From Paraphysoderma sedebokerense (taxonomy: Eukaryota > Blastocladiomycota > Physodermatomycetes > Physodermatales > Physodermataceae), in NCBI GenBank assembly GCA_025602915.1, contig JAHLJZ010000005.1, forward strand, positions 310,001-374,000: DNA of 64,000 nt. Direction: 5' to 3'. Numbering within the stretch: the stretch's first letter is position 1; every line of letters starts with the position of its first letter. The notes beneath the pieces were generated by a model that made no database searches, was not told where the DNA came from, and was given only the letters and a program-made list of their open reading frames with translations. Below, piece by piece: positions 11,526-22,698 of the stretch. The translations under genes and the position numbers were made by a program.

Positions 11526-14167
11526 ATGCACTCTGCTGCTGTCCCCAGTCCTCCCTTGTCCCTCTTTGTCCATCCCGTCATCCCTCACTCCCCTCATCCC
11601 CTCTACGGCAACCTGCACTGCTCTGAAGCCCACTCTCTCTCTCACTCTCACTCTCACTCTCAATCTAAAGATCACTCTATAGCTCACTCTGAACCTCACT
11701 CCGCTCTGCCACAATCGACCATCGCCCCTCCACTGCCCCCGCAACCCAATCGCACCCAACCTCAACCCCCAATTGATCCTTCCTCCACCACCACTGCTAC
11801 CTCCTCTCTATCAGCACCACCAGCTCCCCCGCTACCGACTATAGAAGATGCTTTCGCTATATGCGCCCAAGGCAAGCTGCCGGAACTGAAATCTGTCATC
11901 GAAAACGCCAACGCCAGCATCAACGTCAACTCAATACACCCCCTCTCCGGCCTCACCCTCTTGCATGTCGCCTGTTCAAAGGGATTTCTAGAGGGTGTAA
12001 ACTATCTCCTCGAAAATGGTGCAATCATTGATTCAGAGGATAAAAACAGCGAAACCGCCCTCTTAAAAGCCGTGTTCCACGGTCACCTCGATATTGTAAA
12101 GCTACTGATCACCTCCCATGCAAACGTCAAAGTCAAAGATCATGACGGATGGGACGCTTTGCATTACGCCAGCGCCAAGGCATCCCCAGAAATGGTAGAC
12201 TACCTCATCACTCATGGCCATATGGACGTGCATTCCCGCAACTCTACTGGCCAAACCCCTCTCAGTAAGTTTCTTAGAGCTACTCCCTCGTTCGATCCTT
12301 TTTGCTAATATAATATCACTCTCTTTTTTCGCCCCCTACAATATAGTGGTCGCTGCATCCAAAAACAATGCAGAGATTGTAGAACTACTGCTAAATCACG
12401 GTGCCGACCCCTTTGTTCGAAACAATTTCAACGAATCCGCGTACGACATTGCCGCTCTCATATCCAGTTGGAAAGTGTGCGACCTAATTTCTTCCGCGGA
12501 AAGAGCGGCATACACAACTCGCAATCCGTTAAACACTGTCATTCCATACGACCCCATCAATATTCATCGCTATCACAATACTATTCTAATATCTCTCCAC
12601 GAGAATGAGCGAGGGGTCTCGTCGTCCCTCTTACCGTTTTCTCGCGCTCGGTTCCTTCCTGACGAAACTATGCCATTCGCTTTCAACAATACCCTCTCCA
12701 CAAAATCAGATTCGCCCAGTATTTACTTACCTTCCGATTCCGACAATTCCGTGTTTTGGGTAACGGACTGGCAACTGGACTCGGAAATGTTCGCAAAATC
12801 TTTAACTGCCCCTGAAGAGGAATGGATAGCGAAAATACCTCAGTCCGAAAGTGGTGTTGGGTGGTTTCGAAGAAAGAGATGGTTAAGAGTAATGAAACGT
12901 AAAGTTGATGTGACAGTGCCGGCTGGGAATGCTCTGAATATCAACTCCACCGACGAGCCGACTGATGCCATGGAAGATGCCGGGATGAATGATGTTGAAG
13001 GCGACAAGAATGAGTATCTGGAGCGCGCCGAAAGACTATTGAGCGGAATTTCTTCAAGCTATGACTCTCACGATGACCCGACAAAAATTCAGCAGATGCA
13101 AGTGGATTTGCATCTTTACCAAGAAGCAATTGAAATTCTGTTGAATGGGGTTAAATGTAGGCGTCTTCTACTTCTCTAGTGACTATCTCAATAAGCCCGT
13201 ATTCATAAATCTATCTTTACATTTCCAGCGTCTCCTCAAAACTCGAGTCAACGCCAAGCAATCATTCGATTACAACAACTGATGACAGCGGCCGAGTCTT
13301 TGGTTGATACAATCCATAATTTAGAATCCCGTCAAACTTCTCATCAGTCGTCATCATCGACCGAACCTTCTTCTTCGGCCCCAAACGACGCCACTCCCGC
13401 TCACCCACCAAAGCCTACGAGGAGGCGGAGTTCGATTCTAGAATTCCTAAGATTCCACCGAAGTTCTCATTCCGATGCTCAATCCTCTACACAAACTCCC
13501 AATTCACCGTCGCAGTTAACCACTGATCTCCGCAACTTTCTCACAGTCAGCGCAGTTGATGCCGCATCCCCACACGACTCGGCTGGTTCAATTCGATCTT
13601 TTGCTTCTCAAGATACTGGTTTAAATTGTCCCATATGTTTCAAGGCTTTCCCAAACTTGGATGACGAAGAACTCGAAAATCATATTGTGGAATGTATACA
13701 ATCAGAAGGTGAGAATAGTGCTAGCCGAGGTGTTCGTTATGAAGGTATGTATGCATCTATAGCCCCTTTTAGCTGAGAAATGAATATTGAACCATTCTTT
13801 CTTTTCATTTCTCGATTATTTTTGTTTGATTATGTCAGAATACACCCTTGACCAAGATATGAACGGAAAAGAATGTATCATTTGCTTTGAAGAATTCTTA
13901 AAAGGTACACTTGCGACTTTTGATTTACCTGTCCCTCTTTTTATTTCTTGATTACACAACATTACATAACCTCATTTAACATCTCATTCCTTTCCTTGCA
14001 TTGCTACTGCTCTTTCTTCAACGTCTTATCCCTTCTCCACCTCTCTAACAAAAGATCAACGCGTATTGAGGTTAAACTGTCTGTGTATCTACCACAACAG
14101 TTGCATACTGAACTGGTTCAACAAAATCGGGAGACTGTCTTGTCCTAATCATCGGGTGTACGAGTAA
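11526..14167 (+). CDS. Ankyrin-repeat E3 ubiquitin ligase with ZNRF/Pib1-like C-terminal RING
   Basis: Five exons (11526-12264, 12347-13156, 13229-13744, 13839-13904, 14055-14167) encode 747 residues. A Pro/Ser/Thr-rich N-terminus is followed by ankyrin repeats at about residues 115-275 (for example SGLTLLHVACSKG and DGWDALHYASAKA). Next comes a Trp- and Arg-rich stretch at about 400-450 (FWVTDWQLDSE, GWFRRKRWLRVMKR) that I do not recognise securely; it is vaguely DysF-like. The C-terminus has CPICFKAF, then a RING built from CIICFEEF, LNCLCIYHNSCI and LSCPNH, the arrangement seen in ZNRF1/2 and Pib1 ligases. The RING is split by two introns; the exon at 13839-13904 is only 66 nt. All phases agree. 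The start at 11526 is preferred to an in-frame Met further up (11355), which would add CT-repeat codons. Confidence 0.85.
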
Positions 14168-14428
14168 CTTTTTGAAGGAACAACTTGTTTAGATAGATAA
14201 CGTCACGGATAACTGACAATTCATGGTTTGAATATGGACATCGCGTCATAGAATTGGGTATCGTGTGTACGATACAAACACAGTTTCAAAAAGAAGAGTG
14301 AATGGTGACACGATTTTTGTAAAAAAGAATTATTTTGAATCTGTAATATACTATTACCATAACCTCTTGATAAAACCGTCGAAAAATAAATCACCATTGA
14401 TCACATCCTACACCACCTTTACCATGAT
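14168..14428. other. Intergenic, convergent 3' ends
   Basis: Convergent spacer after the RING gene. An AATAAA at about 14385 could be a poly(A) signal on the + strand. Nothing else seen. Confidence 0.5.
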
Positions 14429-14905
14429 CTAACCACTCGTTGAATTCAATGATTTCAAAAACTGCAGTTTCTCAAAATCAGAACATAATGAATTCAATGC
14501 GTAGACTTCAGTTCTAAATTTTTCCCAGGCTTTGTTATCTTTATTTTTTTGTTCAAAACCGGTATAACCGGCACCGTCGCTTGTCTTGTCAACTTTTCTG
14601 CTCAAATTTCTAGAATCTCGAGTTTTGGAACCCGAAATTACTCCATTTTTGGGTTGAAATTTGGATTGCTTTTTGGTGAGAGTGGTATCCGAATGAAGAA
14701 TGCACGGTAATGGGGTTGCATGTTGAGTGGATGCTGAATTGTGAGTCGTAGGATTTGAATGGTTAGACTTGTTAGAGTTCATGGAGTTGTTGGAGTTTGA
14801 TTTTGGTTTTGATTTTGGTTTTGAGTTTGGTTTTGATTTTGTTTTCGAATTTGATTTAGAATTTAAGTTTGGCTTCAACTTGATATTCGATTTTGAAGTG
14901 TTCAT
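14429..14905 (-). CDS. Low-complexity Lys/Ser/Asn-rich orphan protein
   Basis: This single-exon 158-residue reading frame has an ATG at 14905. I do not recognise it. The first 50 residues are a basic low-complexity run of Lys-Ser, Lys-Pro and Asn-Ser units (KSKPNSKPKSKPKSNSN). The underlying DNA is a degenerate repeat of TTTTGATTTTGG units on the + strand. The last 60 residues look like ordinary protein and could form two helices (KAWEKFRTEVYALNSLC, DFEKLQFLKSL). The gene is flanked by a long AT-rich spacer. It may be a lineage-specific or repeat-derived gene, or an untranslated frame; expression data would decide. Confidence 0.45.
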   Translation of the reverse strand: MNTSKSNIKLKPNLNSKSNSKTKSKPNSKPKSKPKSNSNNSMNSNKSNHSNPTTHNSASTQHATPLPCILHSDTTLTKKQSKFQPKNGVISGSKTRDSRNLSRKVDKTSDGAGYTGFEQKNKDNKAWEKFRTEVYALNSLCSDFEKLQFLKSLNSTSG

Positions 14906-15586
14906 GTTATAAATATATCGTAGAGTAACCTACAGTTAGATTCTTAACCGATCAATTCGGTATCAATTCTTTTCGATTTCAATTTCAATTTAAAATCACA
15001 ATTACAACTACAATTTTGAATCAAATTTCGGAATTAAAGTTCCAGTTTCGATTGGATTGAAATTTAATGTTATCTTCCTTGTAAGATGTTGGAACGTAAA
15101 GTACGCGTTAATGATCGACGGGTAACTGTGGATATCAAATTATCATAGTGGATTCAACTGAATATGCGTGAGTTAATTTTGAGAGTTATTTTGAATACTT
15201 GAATCATGGTTTGAGGTATTGGAGGGATACGTTGCTATAGAGAGATTTTGTGGGTTTTTTGTGTGTGAGGGATTTATAAGAAGGTGGGGTAACGCGATTT
15301 GGTTATTTGAAATTATACGTTGTGATTGATAAATTGATAACTGATGATGATTATTGAATAGAATGTTTGAATATAATTTGGTTTATAACTTGGATGTGAA
15401 GAATTTTAGGATATATTTTAAATTGTTAATTATGGATGAATTATTTGTGGTTTTAATATTGGCGAATTTGCAGTTTTATAGCGACAAAGCTCAGTGAATA
15501 TAATCTATTTTTGAACGCCATAGGTAACTTTACATTAAGCAGATAAATTTAGTAGGTAACAGCGACGTATATAATAGAGTCTATGA
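14906..15586. other. AT-rich intergenic region
   Basis: A 681-bp stretch with no convincing gene. The first 150 bases continue the degenerate AATTTTGA/AATTTCAA-type low complexity seen in the neighbouring orphan gene. The remainder is plain AT-rich DNA. Confidence 0.5.
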
Positions 15587-16824
15587 TTAAAATAGGGTAG
15601 AGAAAGATTCAAAAGGACGGTATAATTTTAAATTTTCTTCCGTGACTTTAGCATTCCCAGGTCGAATAGCTAGTCGGACTTGGTACCCGGCGGTTTTGGC
15701 GGCTTGTAGTTCTTTATAATCATAAAAATGTGAGATAAAATGATTTCAAGAATTCAAGAATGAAGGGAAGGGAAAATATGAACCTTTAACGTTATCGCTT
15801 AAAAATAATATTTCTTTGGGTTCTTTCCCGACTTTTTTGGCAATGTCGATGTAGCTAGCTGGTTGTAGTTTAGATCCTATGGTCGTGTCAAAGTGTCCTT
15901 TGAAGTACTATTCGTTTTGCAAATGAGTTTTAGTGTAAAGTTTTAATGGAGAGTGTCGGTAGAATTTAAGCTTACTTTGCATAAGTCGCCGTGTTTGGTG
16001 TATCCGAAGAGTAGTTTTTGAGCTGAGACGCTGCCAGAACTGTAAATGTAGATCGGGATATGACTTTCCGTCCATTTTTCAAAAGCGGGTAAAACGTCAT
16101 CGTAAATTCTAGGATCCAAGTCAAATTAGACCACCAAGTATCTTTCTAGTCATGAAATCATGAGTTGTAACACATACTCTCCCTGCACTTCACCCTTCTC
16201 GTATGCAGTTTTCCACATGTAGCCTTGAAATGCTTTTAATGCAGTCACTTTACGATCATGTTTCATTTGCCAACGAATATTATTCACTATCGATTCTATG
16301 AATTTATCTTGATCTGATTCGTCGTCTAGGATTGGAGCGAAATTGTCTAATTCTTCTGAAGCGTCGGTTTGACTCTACCGTATAGACAATTATCAATGAT
16401 CAGGTCAACTCAACATATGAAGTGAGAACCGGATTTTAATGGAACCCGGTGAACGATGGTATACCTGTTTTTTCAAATCTTGAATCAACTCTTGAACTTT
16501 CTTGTCTTCGAAATTGGTTTTCAAGAACTCGTCCACATTGTCGGTGACATATGGAAACAATACATCTTTAACAAAACTAATCGAAGTCGTAGTCCCTTCA
16601 ATATCTGAAACAACAGTCGTATATGGTAACTTTAATGTTTCTTTCTTTGGACTTGATTTCTCGACTGCCGATTTGGTAGGGCTGTTCGGAACCTTCTGAT
16701 GGCTTTCAGGCTCGACGGCGACATGATTATCTTGACGTTGCTTTTTTTCGGGCGATCGAACTGGACTGCTCGCTTTCCGTTTATTCGATTCTGTAGTTTT
16801 TTGCGGTGAAATTGGTTTCGTCAT
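15587..16824 (-). CDS. UTR4: Enolase-phosphatase E1 (methionine salvage)
   Basis: Five exons (16465-16824, 16178-16374, 15976-16108, 15784-15907, 15587-15711) give 312 residues. The enzyme is a HAD-superfamily phosphatase that enolises and dephosphorylates 2,3-diketo-5-methylthiopentyl-1-phosphate in the methionine salvage pathway. The HAD nucleophile motif is DIEGTT (Asp at about residue 74). Motif II is YIYSSGSVSAQKLLFGY, and the C-terminal Asp motif is EILFLSDN. Unlike the usual 225-260-residue enzymes, this one has about 65 extra N-terminal residues. They are rich in Lys, Ser and Pro and contain KRKASSPVRSPEKKQRQ, which resembles a bipartite nuclear import signal. The first Met at 16824 is the only ATG in that exon that keeps the frame without running into the neighbouring promoter. 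The divergent WD40 gene starts 164 bp away. Confidence 0.93.
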
Positions 16825-16909
16825 TATTGAAATCGAAATATTGATGTGGACGCCAGAAATGACAAGTACGAACATCAAGGACTTGACAGTACATCTCCAT
16901 GGTAATTTC

Positions 16910-16917
16910 CACGTGAC
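16910..16917 (-). promoter_or_regulatory. CACGTG E-box with GTCACGTG (Cbf1-like) context
   Basis: The minus strand reads GTCACGTG, a match to the RTCACRTG site bound by yeast Cbf1, which controls sulfur-amino-acid genes. It lies about 90 bp upstream of the enolase-phosphatase start, in the promoter shared with the WD40 gene. Regulation is inferred only from this match. Confidence 0.35.
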
Positions 16918-16987
16918 AAAGTAATCTAGGTTTCTTGTCACTCTTAAATTGACAATCACATTACAGTTTATAAGCTTATTGACAACC

Positions 16988-18556
16988 ATGGTGGCTCTTC
17001 CGACACTTCATTACACGCCTATTTCTCCTATTACCCTCCACCATACGGTGTCGTTTAACGTCAAACAAAAAGATTATGTCTTTGATATCGCGAGTACCAC
17101 GTTACTAGACCATTTCGCTGTGTCGGCGAGTAACCATGAAATCAAATTATACGATTACAATGGTCGATTTTTAGGATCAATGGTATGACGTTATTAATCA
17201 ATGAATGTTGGCTGGAATTTATAAACTCATTTAATGTCGTTATTGATTCGTCTTGCACTACAGAAAGGTAGCCACAATGCACCCATCACCCAAATTGAAT
17301 TCGAAAGGGCGAATGGAAATCTATTGTTTTCATCGTCAAAAGATGGTACATTGAATCTATGGGATTTGAGAGACCCAAAGTTACCTGCTGTAGTCTATAA
17401 GAGTAAGTTCAGCGAGACGCCAATGCGTATTCCATTTATGCTGAAAATTTATTTTGACCGCCTGTTATGCTTCATTTGTTCTAACCCTTCGTTTAACGCA
17501 TTGTCGACTACTAGGTCCAAAATCACAGCCGATTACTTGTTTTTCTATTAATAGTGATGTGTCATTGATGGCAGGTGGAACTGATTTAACCGGAGAAGAT
17601 GCTGCCATTGTATTCTGGTAGGTTAACCAAACCGTTCATTCCTTTCCTTTAGTCCATGTTCTCTAAGCTAAAGTAACCGATATTATTTATTTTCATTCAT
17701 TAGGGATCCGCGATCTACATCTCACCTCCATTCATTTGTCGAGTCACACAGCGACGATATAACCTGTGTTCATTTTCACCCATCCAATCCACATCTGTTG
17801 TTGTCGGGTTCAACGGATGGGTTGGCGTGTGTTCTTAATGTCCAAGGGTTTGATGAAGATGAAGCGATCGTTTCAGTGTTGAATACAGAGTCTAGTGTGA
17901 ATAGGGTGAACTGGTTTGGACAGAACGGGGAATATATTTATACAGCAACACATATTGAAGAACTCAGGATTTGGAATGCTGAGGTACGGGAATGAGGGGT
18001 CTTTTTTTTCTGTTGGATCATGGATTCAATCCTACGAATGTTATCTCACTTTGAGTCGCATATTGTCCAATAGGGCGAAAAACTTTTCAACTATGGTGAT
18101 GTTCGTGGTCTGTCTGATTCATATGCAGATCTGAGTCTGGAATACATGGTGAATCTACAGTATGACTCAAACTCAGACAAACTCTATCTTTTATCCGGTT
18201 CTCACGGGTAATGTTTCCCTTTTACTTTCCTGGTGAACATTGTGCACGACACGAATTCTTTAACCTCTAACGTATCCTTTTGGTTAATGTGACACAACAG
18301 GGGTCAGATATCGATTTTCAACATCAACGGATCTGACTTCAATCTGCTGTCGCTCCTTCAACCGACAGTCAACACGCACAACGAGACGATCCGGACGGTG
18401 CATTGGGACTTTCAACGGGAACTGTTGATGTCTGGCAGCGAAGATTCCAAGTTGTGTATCTGGCGATGCGGCGGGGAGGGAGGGGAGATTGGAGGATTGA
18501 GGGAGACGAAGGCGCCGTCGTCGGTGCGGCAGAAGGCCAAGTACAGTCCGTATTGA
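16988..18556 (+). CDS. WDR89: WDR89-like WD40-repeat protein
   Basis: Six exons (16988-17182, 17264-17402, 17515-17617, 17704-17983, 18074-18207, 18301-18556) give 368 residues, close to the family's usual 350-390. WD repeats are visible at GTLNLWDLRDP, DAAIVFWDPRS, HLLLSGSTDGLACVLN and LLMSGSEDSKLCIW. The blocks around GGTDLTGED, TESSVNRVNWFG and HNETIRTVHWD, and the ending KYSPY, are those of the WDR89 family. A single beta-propeller is expected to fill the whole protein. The family's molecular role is poorly known; a scaffold function is likely. Exon 3 must begin at 17515 (acceptor ACTAG) so that a complete repeat strand is retained. Confidence 0.88.
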
Positions 18557-19078
18557 GGAATGAGATCATGGAGCGGGATCAGGGAGCGTGAGTGTGAGGG
18601 AGGATGTCTCTGGATGTATACAATAAACATAAAGTGGGTGCTGCATGTGAACAGACCGGGTGAACGGGTGAACCAGCAGACAGCTGGAAACCTGGAGAAG
18701 GGTGTGGCTGAAGAGCGAGACAGACGCAGGATGAGTCAGTGTGCATCAGGCTCCCTTGCATCATTCTGATTCCGCATTCCATTCCACACGACGGCCACAA
18801 ACCCGCTGACGACGACGGACGAGGGACATTATTATTCCCTCTATCACCCACCCTCGGCACTCTCCCTCCCTTGTAGTAGCTGTTTCCCCCTCTCCGTGTC
18901 CTGCTGGCCAGTAAATTCCCCAAAAAAGTTTTGTCTCCAGCTGTGTCCAAACTCCGCTCGCCAAAAAATCCCCGAACATCCCCCTCCACACAAAAAACAA
19001 AACTCTAATCTTCTCTTTCTGTTCTCCCTCCCCTCCCCTTCATCGCAAGGGAGAATCTCTACCCGTTTTACTCTGTAA
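18557..19078. other. Intergenic region upstream of cyclin gene
   Basis: A 522-bp spacer, GC-richer at its start and pyrimidine-rich near 18830-19060 (repeated CCCTCTC and CTCCCC). It probably contains the cyclin promoter and leader. No gene seen. Confidence 0.5.
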
Positions 19079-21252
19079 ATGAATCCTTTTCCCTCCTCAT
19101 CCGCTCAAAGTATCCCTCATTTCGGTTCTCAGCCCCATGGCGTGAATGCCATCCCCGCTCTAGATGTCGACTCAAACTTCTGTCCTCCGCCACAAACTCA
19201 TCGCTTCATATCCGCTAATTATCAGACCATCGAAGTGAAAACAATAAATGATATAGATGAGGCTGCTAGAAAAGTTGAAAAAACACCAAAAGCTTTGCAA
19301 AAAGCCGAGTTCATTGAACGACTTGTTGGTACGTTGAGTGCATCTGCCGCGGACTTGCACTTTTCTTTAAAGATTTTTTGAAGTTCCTTTTCCTTTCATT
19401 TTGAGTGATGCAGATGGATGTGTCCTTCTGTCTCTAGTACTAATTATCTTTCCCACCGTCCTTCTTGCATGTTACAGATACGGCTTCTCACATGATAGAG
19501 CAAATATGGCCGAGCAAAACTCCATCCAATCCTGAAGTGGAGGTCATACCAGTAAATCAATTCATCACAGAAATCCTTCGACGATCAAAGTCTTCCTTCT
19601 CAACCGTTCAGTTATCCCTTTACTACATTTACAAATTTCGGCATCATATGGACGCTATTACCTCACTCGCTTATCCTTCGCCGTCGGCAGACATGACGAT
19701 GCAATGCGGGAGGCGAATGTTTCTGGCCGCCTTAATATTGGCTTCAAAGTATTTGCAAGATAAGAATTATAGCAACAAGGCTTGGTCAAAGATCAGTGGA
19801 TTACCGGCGGCAGAAATTAGTTTGAATGAAAGGACATTTTTGCGGATTATAGATTACACTCTTTTCGTCAATCCGACTGTTTTTGCGAAATGGACTTCCG
19901 CTTTGCTTGCTCACATCAATAACATCCAATCGACAAAGATATCGCAACAATCTTTGTTCGACGTCAAGTTACCTCCCGGAGCAGTCAAATTACCGTCTTG
20001 GCAAATGGCTGCCCCACAGACATCGGCGACGTCTGCAGTGTCTCTTCCTTCTTCACATTCTTCTAGCTATTCTCAACTACTCTCCTTTGATTTCGGCATG
20101 AAGTCTTCCACGTCTTCTTATCAAGTCGCACAATCAAACATAGTTGACAATCTGCCCGCATCCGTCCGAGCTCACAAACTTCAAGCCATAAGCCCCGACT
20201 CATCATCCCTGTCATCGCATGTAGAATCACCATATTCCGCGAAATCTACGCCGGATTTCAAGTCTCCTTCAGATATGAGTCCCAAAGGCGGAGAACGGAA
20301 ATCTGATGCCATGGGGATTAAATCGAAGAGGAAGAGTCCCTTAGAGGATATAGCTGATGAAGGACGTTCCACGAGAAGTTTGGTTAGATTAACCAGTGGA
20401 CTCTACCCAAGCATTGGTTCTGTGATGGTGCAACCGTCGTCGGCTCATTCATATGCTTTGTCAACTTCCTTGCCTACATCATTTGCTTCAAGTCAAACGA
20501 CTATACCCCCAGCATTCTCTTCTCTGTCGCAGCCTTTCCGCCCCCCGTCTATGAACGCATCACTACAATCCACCGGATTCGCTGTTCCGTCCGTTCCGCC
20601 GAGACCCCAACCTTTGGCGGGAGCGTATCAGCCTACGTCATTGCCTTCGTTTTCGTCGCAGTCATTTTCTTCTTCAAACCAACCATTTGGCATTCCTAGC
20701 CATTCCGGTAATTTCCAAAATCCTTCTCTCCCTGCCGTTTCTCACATGCTTTCGAGCTATCCGTCGACGAACGTCACGCATTCTCAATTTCAATATCAAA
20801 ATCCCGCAAAACGATCGATAGATCATCTGTTGAACTCTTCACCTTCATTTGACAATGAACCACCGCAACCAAAGCGACAATTCATTTCTGCGAGTTCTTC
20901 CGCCTCACAACACTTTCATGCATCCAATCCCCCTATAACTCGACACTCGAGTATTTCGTCCGTTGAACCGTCGGTACCTCCCCCTGTACCAATACCGTTG
21001 CCTTCGCTATCATCTAATTTGTATGATCCGCTCGAATCTAACGCTACCACAGATTCAAACGGTCGAACATCTCAATCCCAGTCGCAAAATCAGCATTTTT
21101 TATGGAATAGCCGTCCCCGTTCAGCTGCTTTGTCATTAATTCTTGAAATCTTTAATTGTCACACAGTTCATAAAATGTCCCACCAAAGCAGAACGTTCCT
21201 GAATGGAGGACGGTTTTCCGAATTCGTTCCTCGAGTTTTACTTTGCTGCTAA
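19079..21252 (+). CDS. PCL-type cyclin (Pho85-class CDK partner)
   Basis: Two exons (19079-19328, 19478-21252) encode 674 residues. A PCL-type cyclin box spans about residues 85-235, with TASHMIEQIW, FITEILRRSKSSFSTVQL, RRMFLAALILASKYLQD and KAWSKISGLPAAEI. This is the pattern of yeast Pcl1/2/9, Clg1 and related cyclins that activate the CDK Pho85. The remaining about 440 residues are Ser/Pro/Gln-rich and probably disordered, with several SP/TP sites, and there is a basic KSKRKSP motif near 280. The exact PCL class cannot be fixed. It could act in cell-cycle entry, polarity or phosphate signalling, and a PHO81-like regulator lies 16 kb downstream. The last 50 residues change in composition, so an unrecognised 3' intron is possible. 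Confidence 0.82.
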
Positions 21253-21755
21253 GTTTTCGCGGGAATCTGAAAATTTGATGAGTTTTGAAACTAAGGGAAC
21301 AGTGAACTGAAGGTCTGGTAAAGCTGTTGAGCCGTCTGATGGAAGGCATAAAATGTTGGATATCTGGATGGAAACTTTCGAGCTCAACAATCGCATATTC
21401 GAATAGCTTGTAATAGCTGCATATCGCTAAGTTCAAACTATCGTTCAAAGTGTAATATTAACAATCTTTTGGTGAAGTACCTTTTTCACCTCCCTTCTAA
21501 AAACCGTTTAATTTTGTCAAAATATTCATTGCAGGCTTTGTGGCCCATGATATCATACAATTTTGAATAAAGATATATGTATAAACAAGATAAACAAATA
21601 TTTTTGTCAACTCCCTTTATGCCTATACAAGATTTCGCCCATCGATTTTGGTGGCACACCGTGACTTGGTCTGCGTGCCAAGCGCTCGGCAATCCTAACA
21701 CTACAGCGTCGATAGACTCTCTCCTTCATCATAAGAAAAGAATAACCGATTAAAC
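21253..21755. other. Intergenic region upstream of elongin C
   Basis: A 503-bp spacer. Small open frames exist on both strands but none resembles a protein. Treated as the 3' UTR of the cyclin gene plus the elongin C promoter. Confidence 0.5.
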
Positions 21756-22698
21756 ATGTTAAATACTGACTCCGCTCAACAACCACAAAAAGAAACTGTC
21801 AAACTGATTTCCAGCGACGGCTTTGAGTTTATCATTGACCGAAAATGTGCGATGGGCAGTGGCACGATTAAAAATATGTTGAGCGGTCCTGGTGTGTTTT
21901 ATATATCATTTTCTTTCTGCTTTGCTTCTACTTGATGAGACACCGCATTTGTTGTTTTGCTGTTATCGCTTGTGCTACAATTTGTGCATGCGCAGTATTT
22001 CAAGCACTAGTGGTTATGTCAGTTTAATCTAATATCGGTCTTCCTGACTTCCTAACTTGCACCCTTCCCTCAACCTTGGCTTCTTCCTCACTGTTCCTCG
22101 GCTTTTCTCGACTTGCGACACTCAATGGAACACACATTAACTACTTTGATCGGACTAACTAACTCGTTTGGCCATATCGCAAATGATTCGGATATTGTGC
22201 AGGTCAATTCGTCGAGTCGCAGCAACATGAAATAACTTTCAGAGATATAAAGTAACATCGCCATGACTTTGTTTTACTTTAAAATTGGATCCTTCCTTCA
22301 TTCAGTCTCTGTTTTGATGAATAATTGTTTCGTGATGATCTACTTTCTGAGATCGCTCACGGAGTGTCCAAAGTTGATGTGATCCTTGATATAGTTTTAG
22401 CTGCCACTTCTTATCCGCTGTCATCACATCCGCTAAATTGTCTTCTAAACTTTCTCTTCTTTCGATATCTCCTGTACCCATTTTTAGAGCGATCATATTA
22501 GAGAAAGTATGCAAATATTTATACTATAAAGCCCGATACACGAATTCAACGATGGAGTTACCACCGTTTCCGATCGAACCTGAAATAGCAATTGAATTGT
22601 TAATGGCGGCTGATTTTTTGGAAGGTTTGTTATCCTTTCCTGGGTTTTTCTTTTCAGGGTTTGGGTCATACAACTTTGATGGAGTGACGGTTGAGTAG
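21756..22698 (+). CDS. ELC1: Elongin C (BTB/SKP1-fold adaptor)
   Basis: Three exons (21756-21891, 22203-22251, 22488-22698) encode about 131 residues, slightly longer than the usual 100-115. The protein has the SKP1/POZ fold and joins elongin A or BC-box proteins to cullin ligases. Recognisable blocks are [56 protein letters not shown] and [10 protein letters not shown]. The family normally ends just after this last motif. Here the frame continues for 24 residues to a TAG at 22696-22698. Alternatives are a 33-nt in-frame segment from 22625 spliced out, or a longer intron ending at about 22790 that would close the protein one codon after the motif. The 5' introns (311 and 236 nt) are unusually long for this window. 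Confidence 0.9.
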
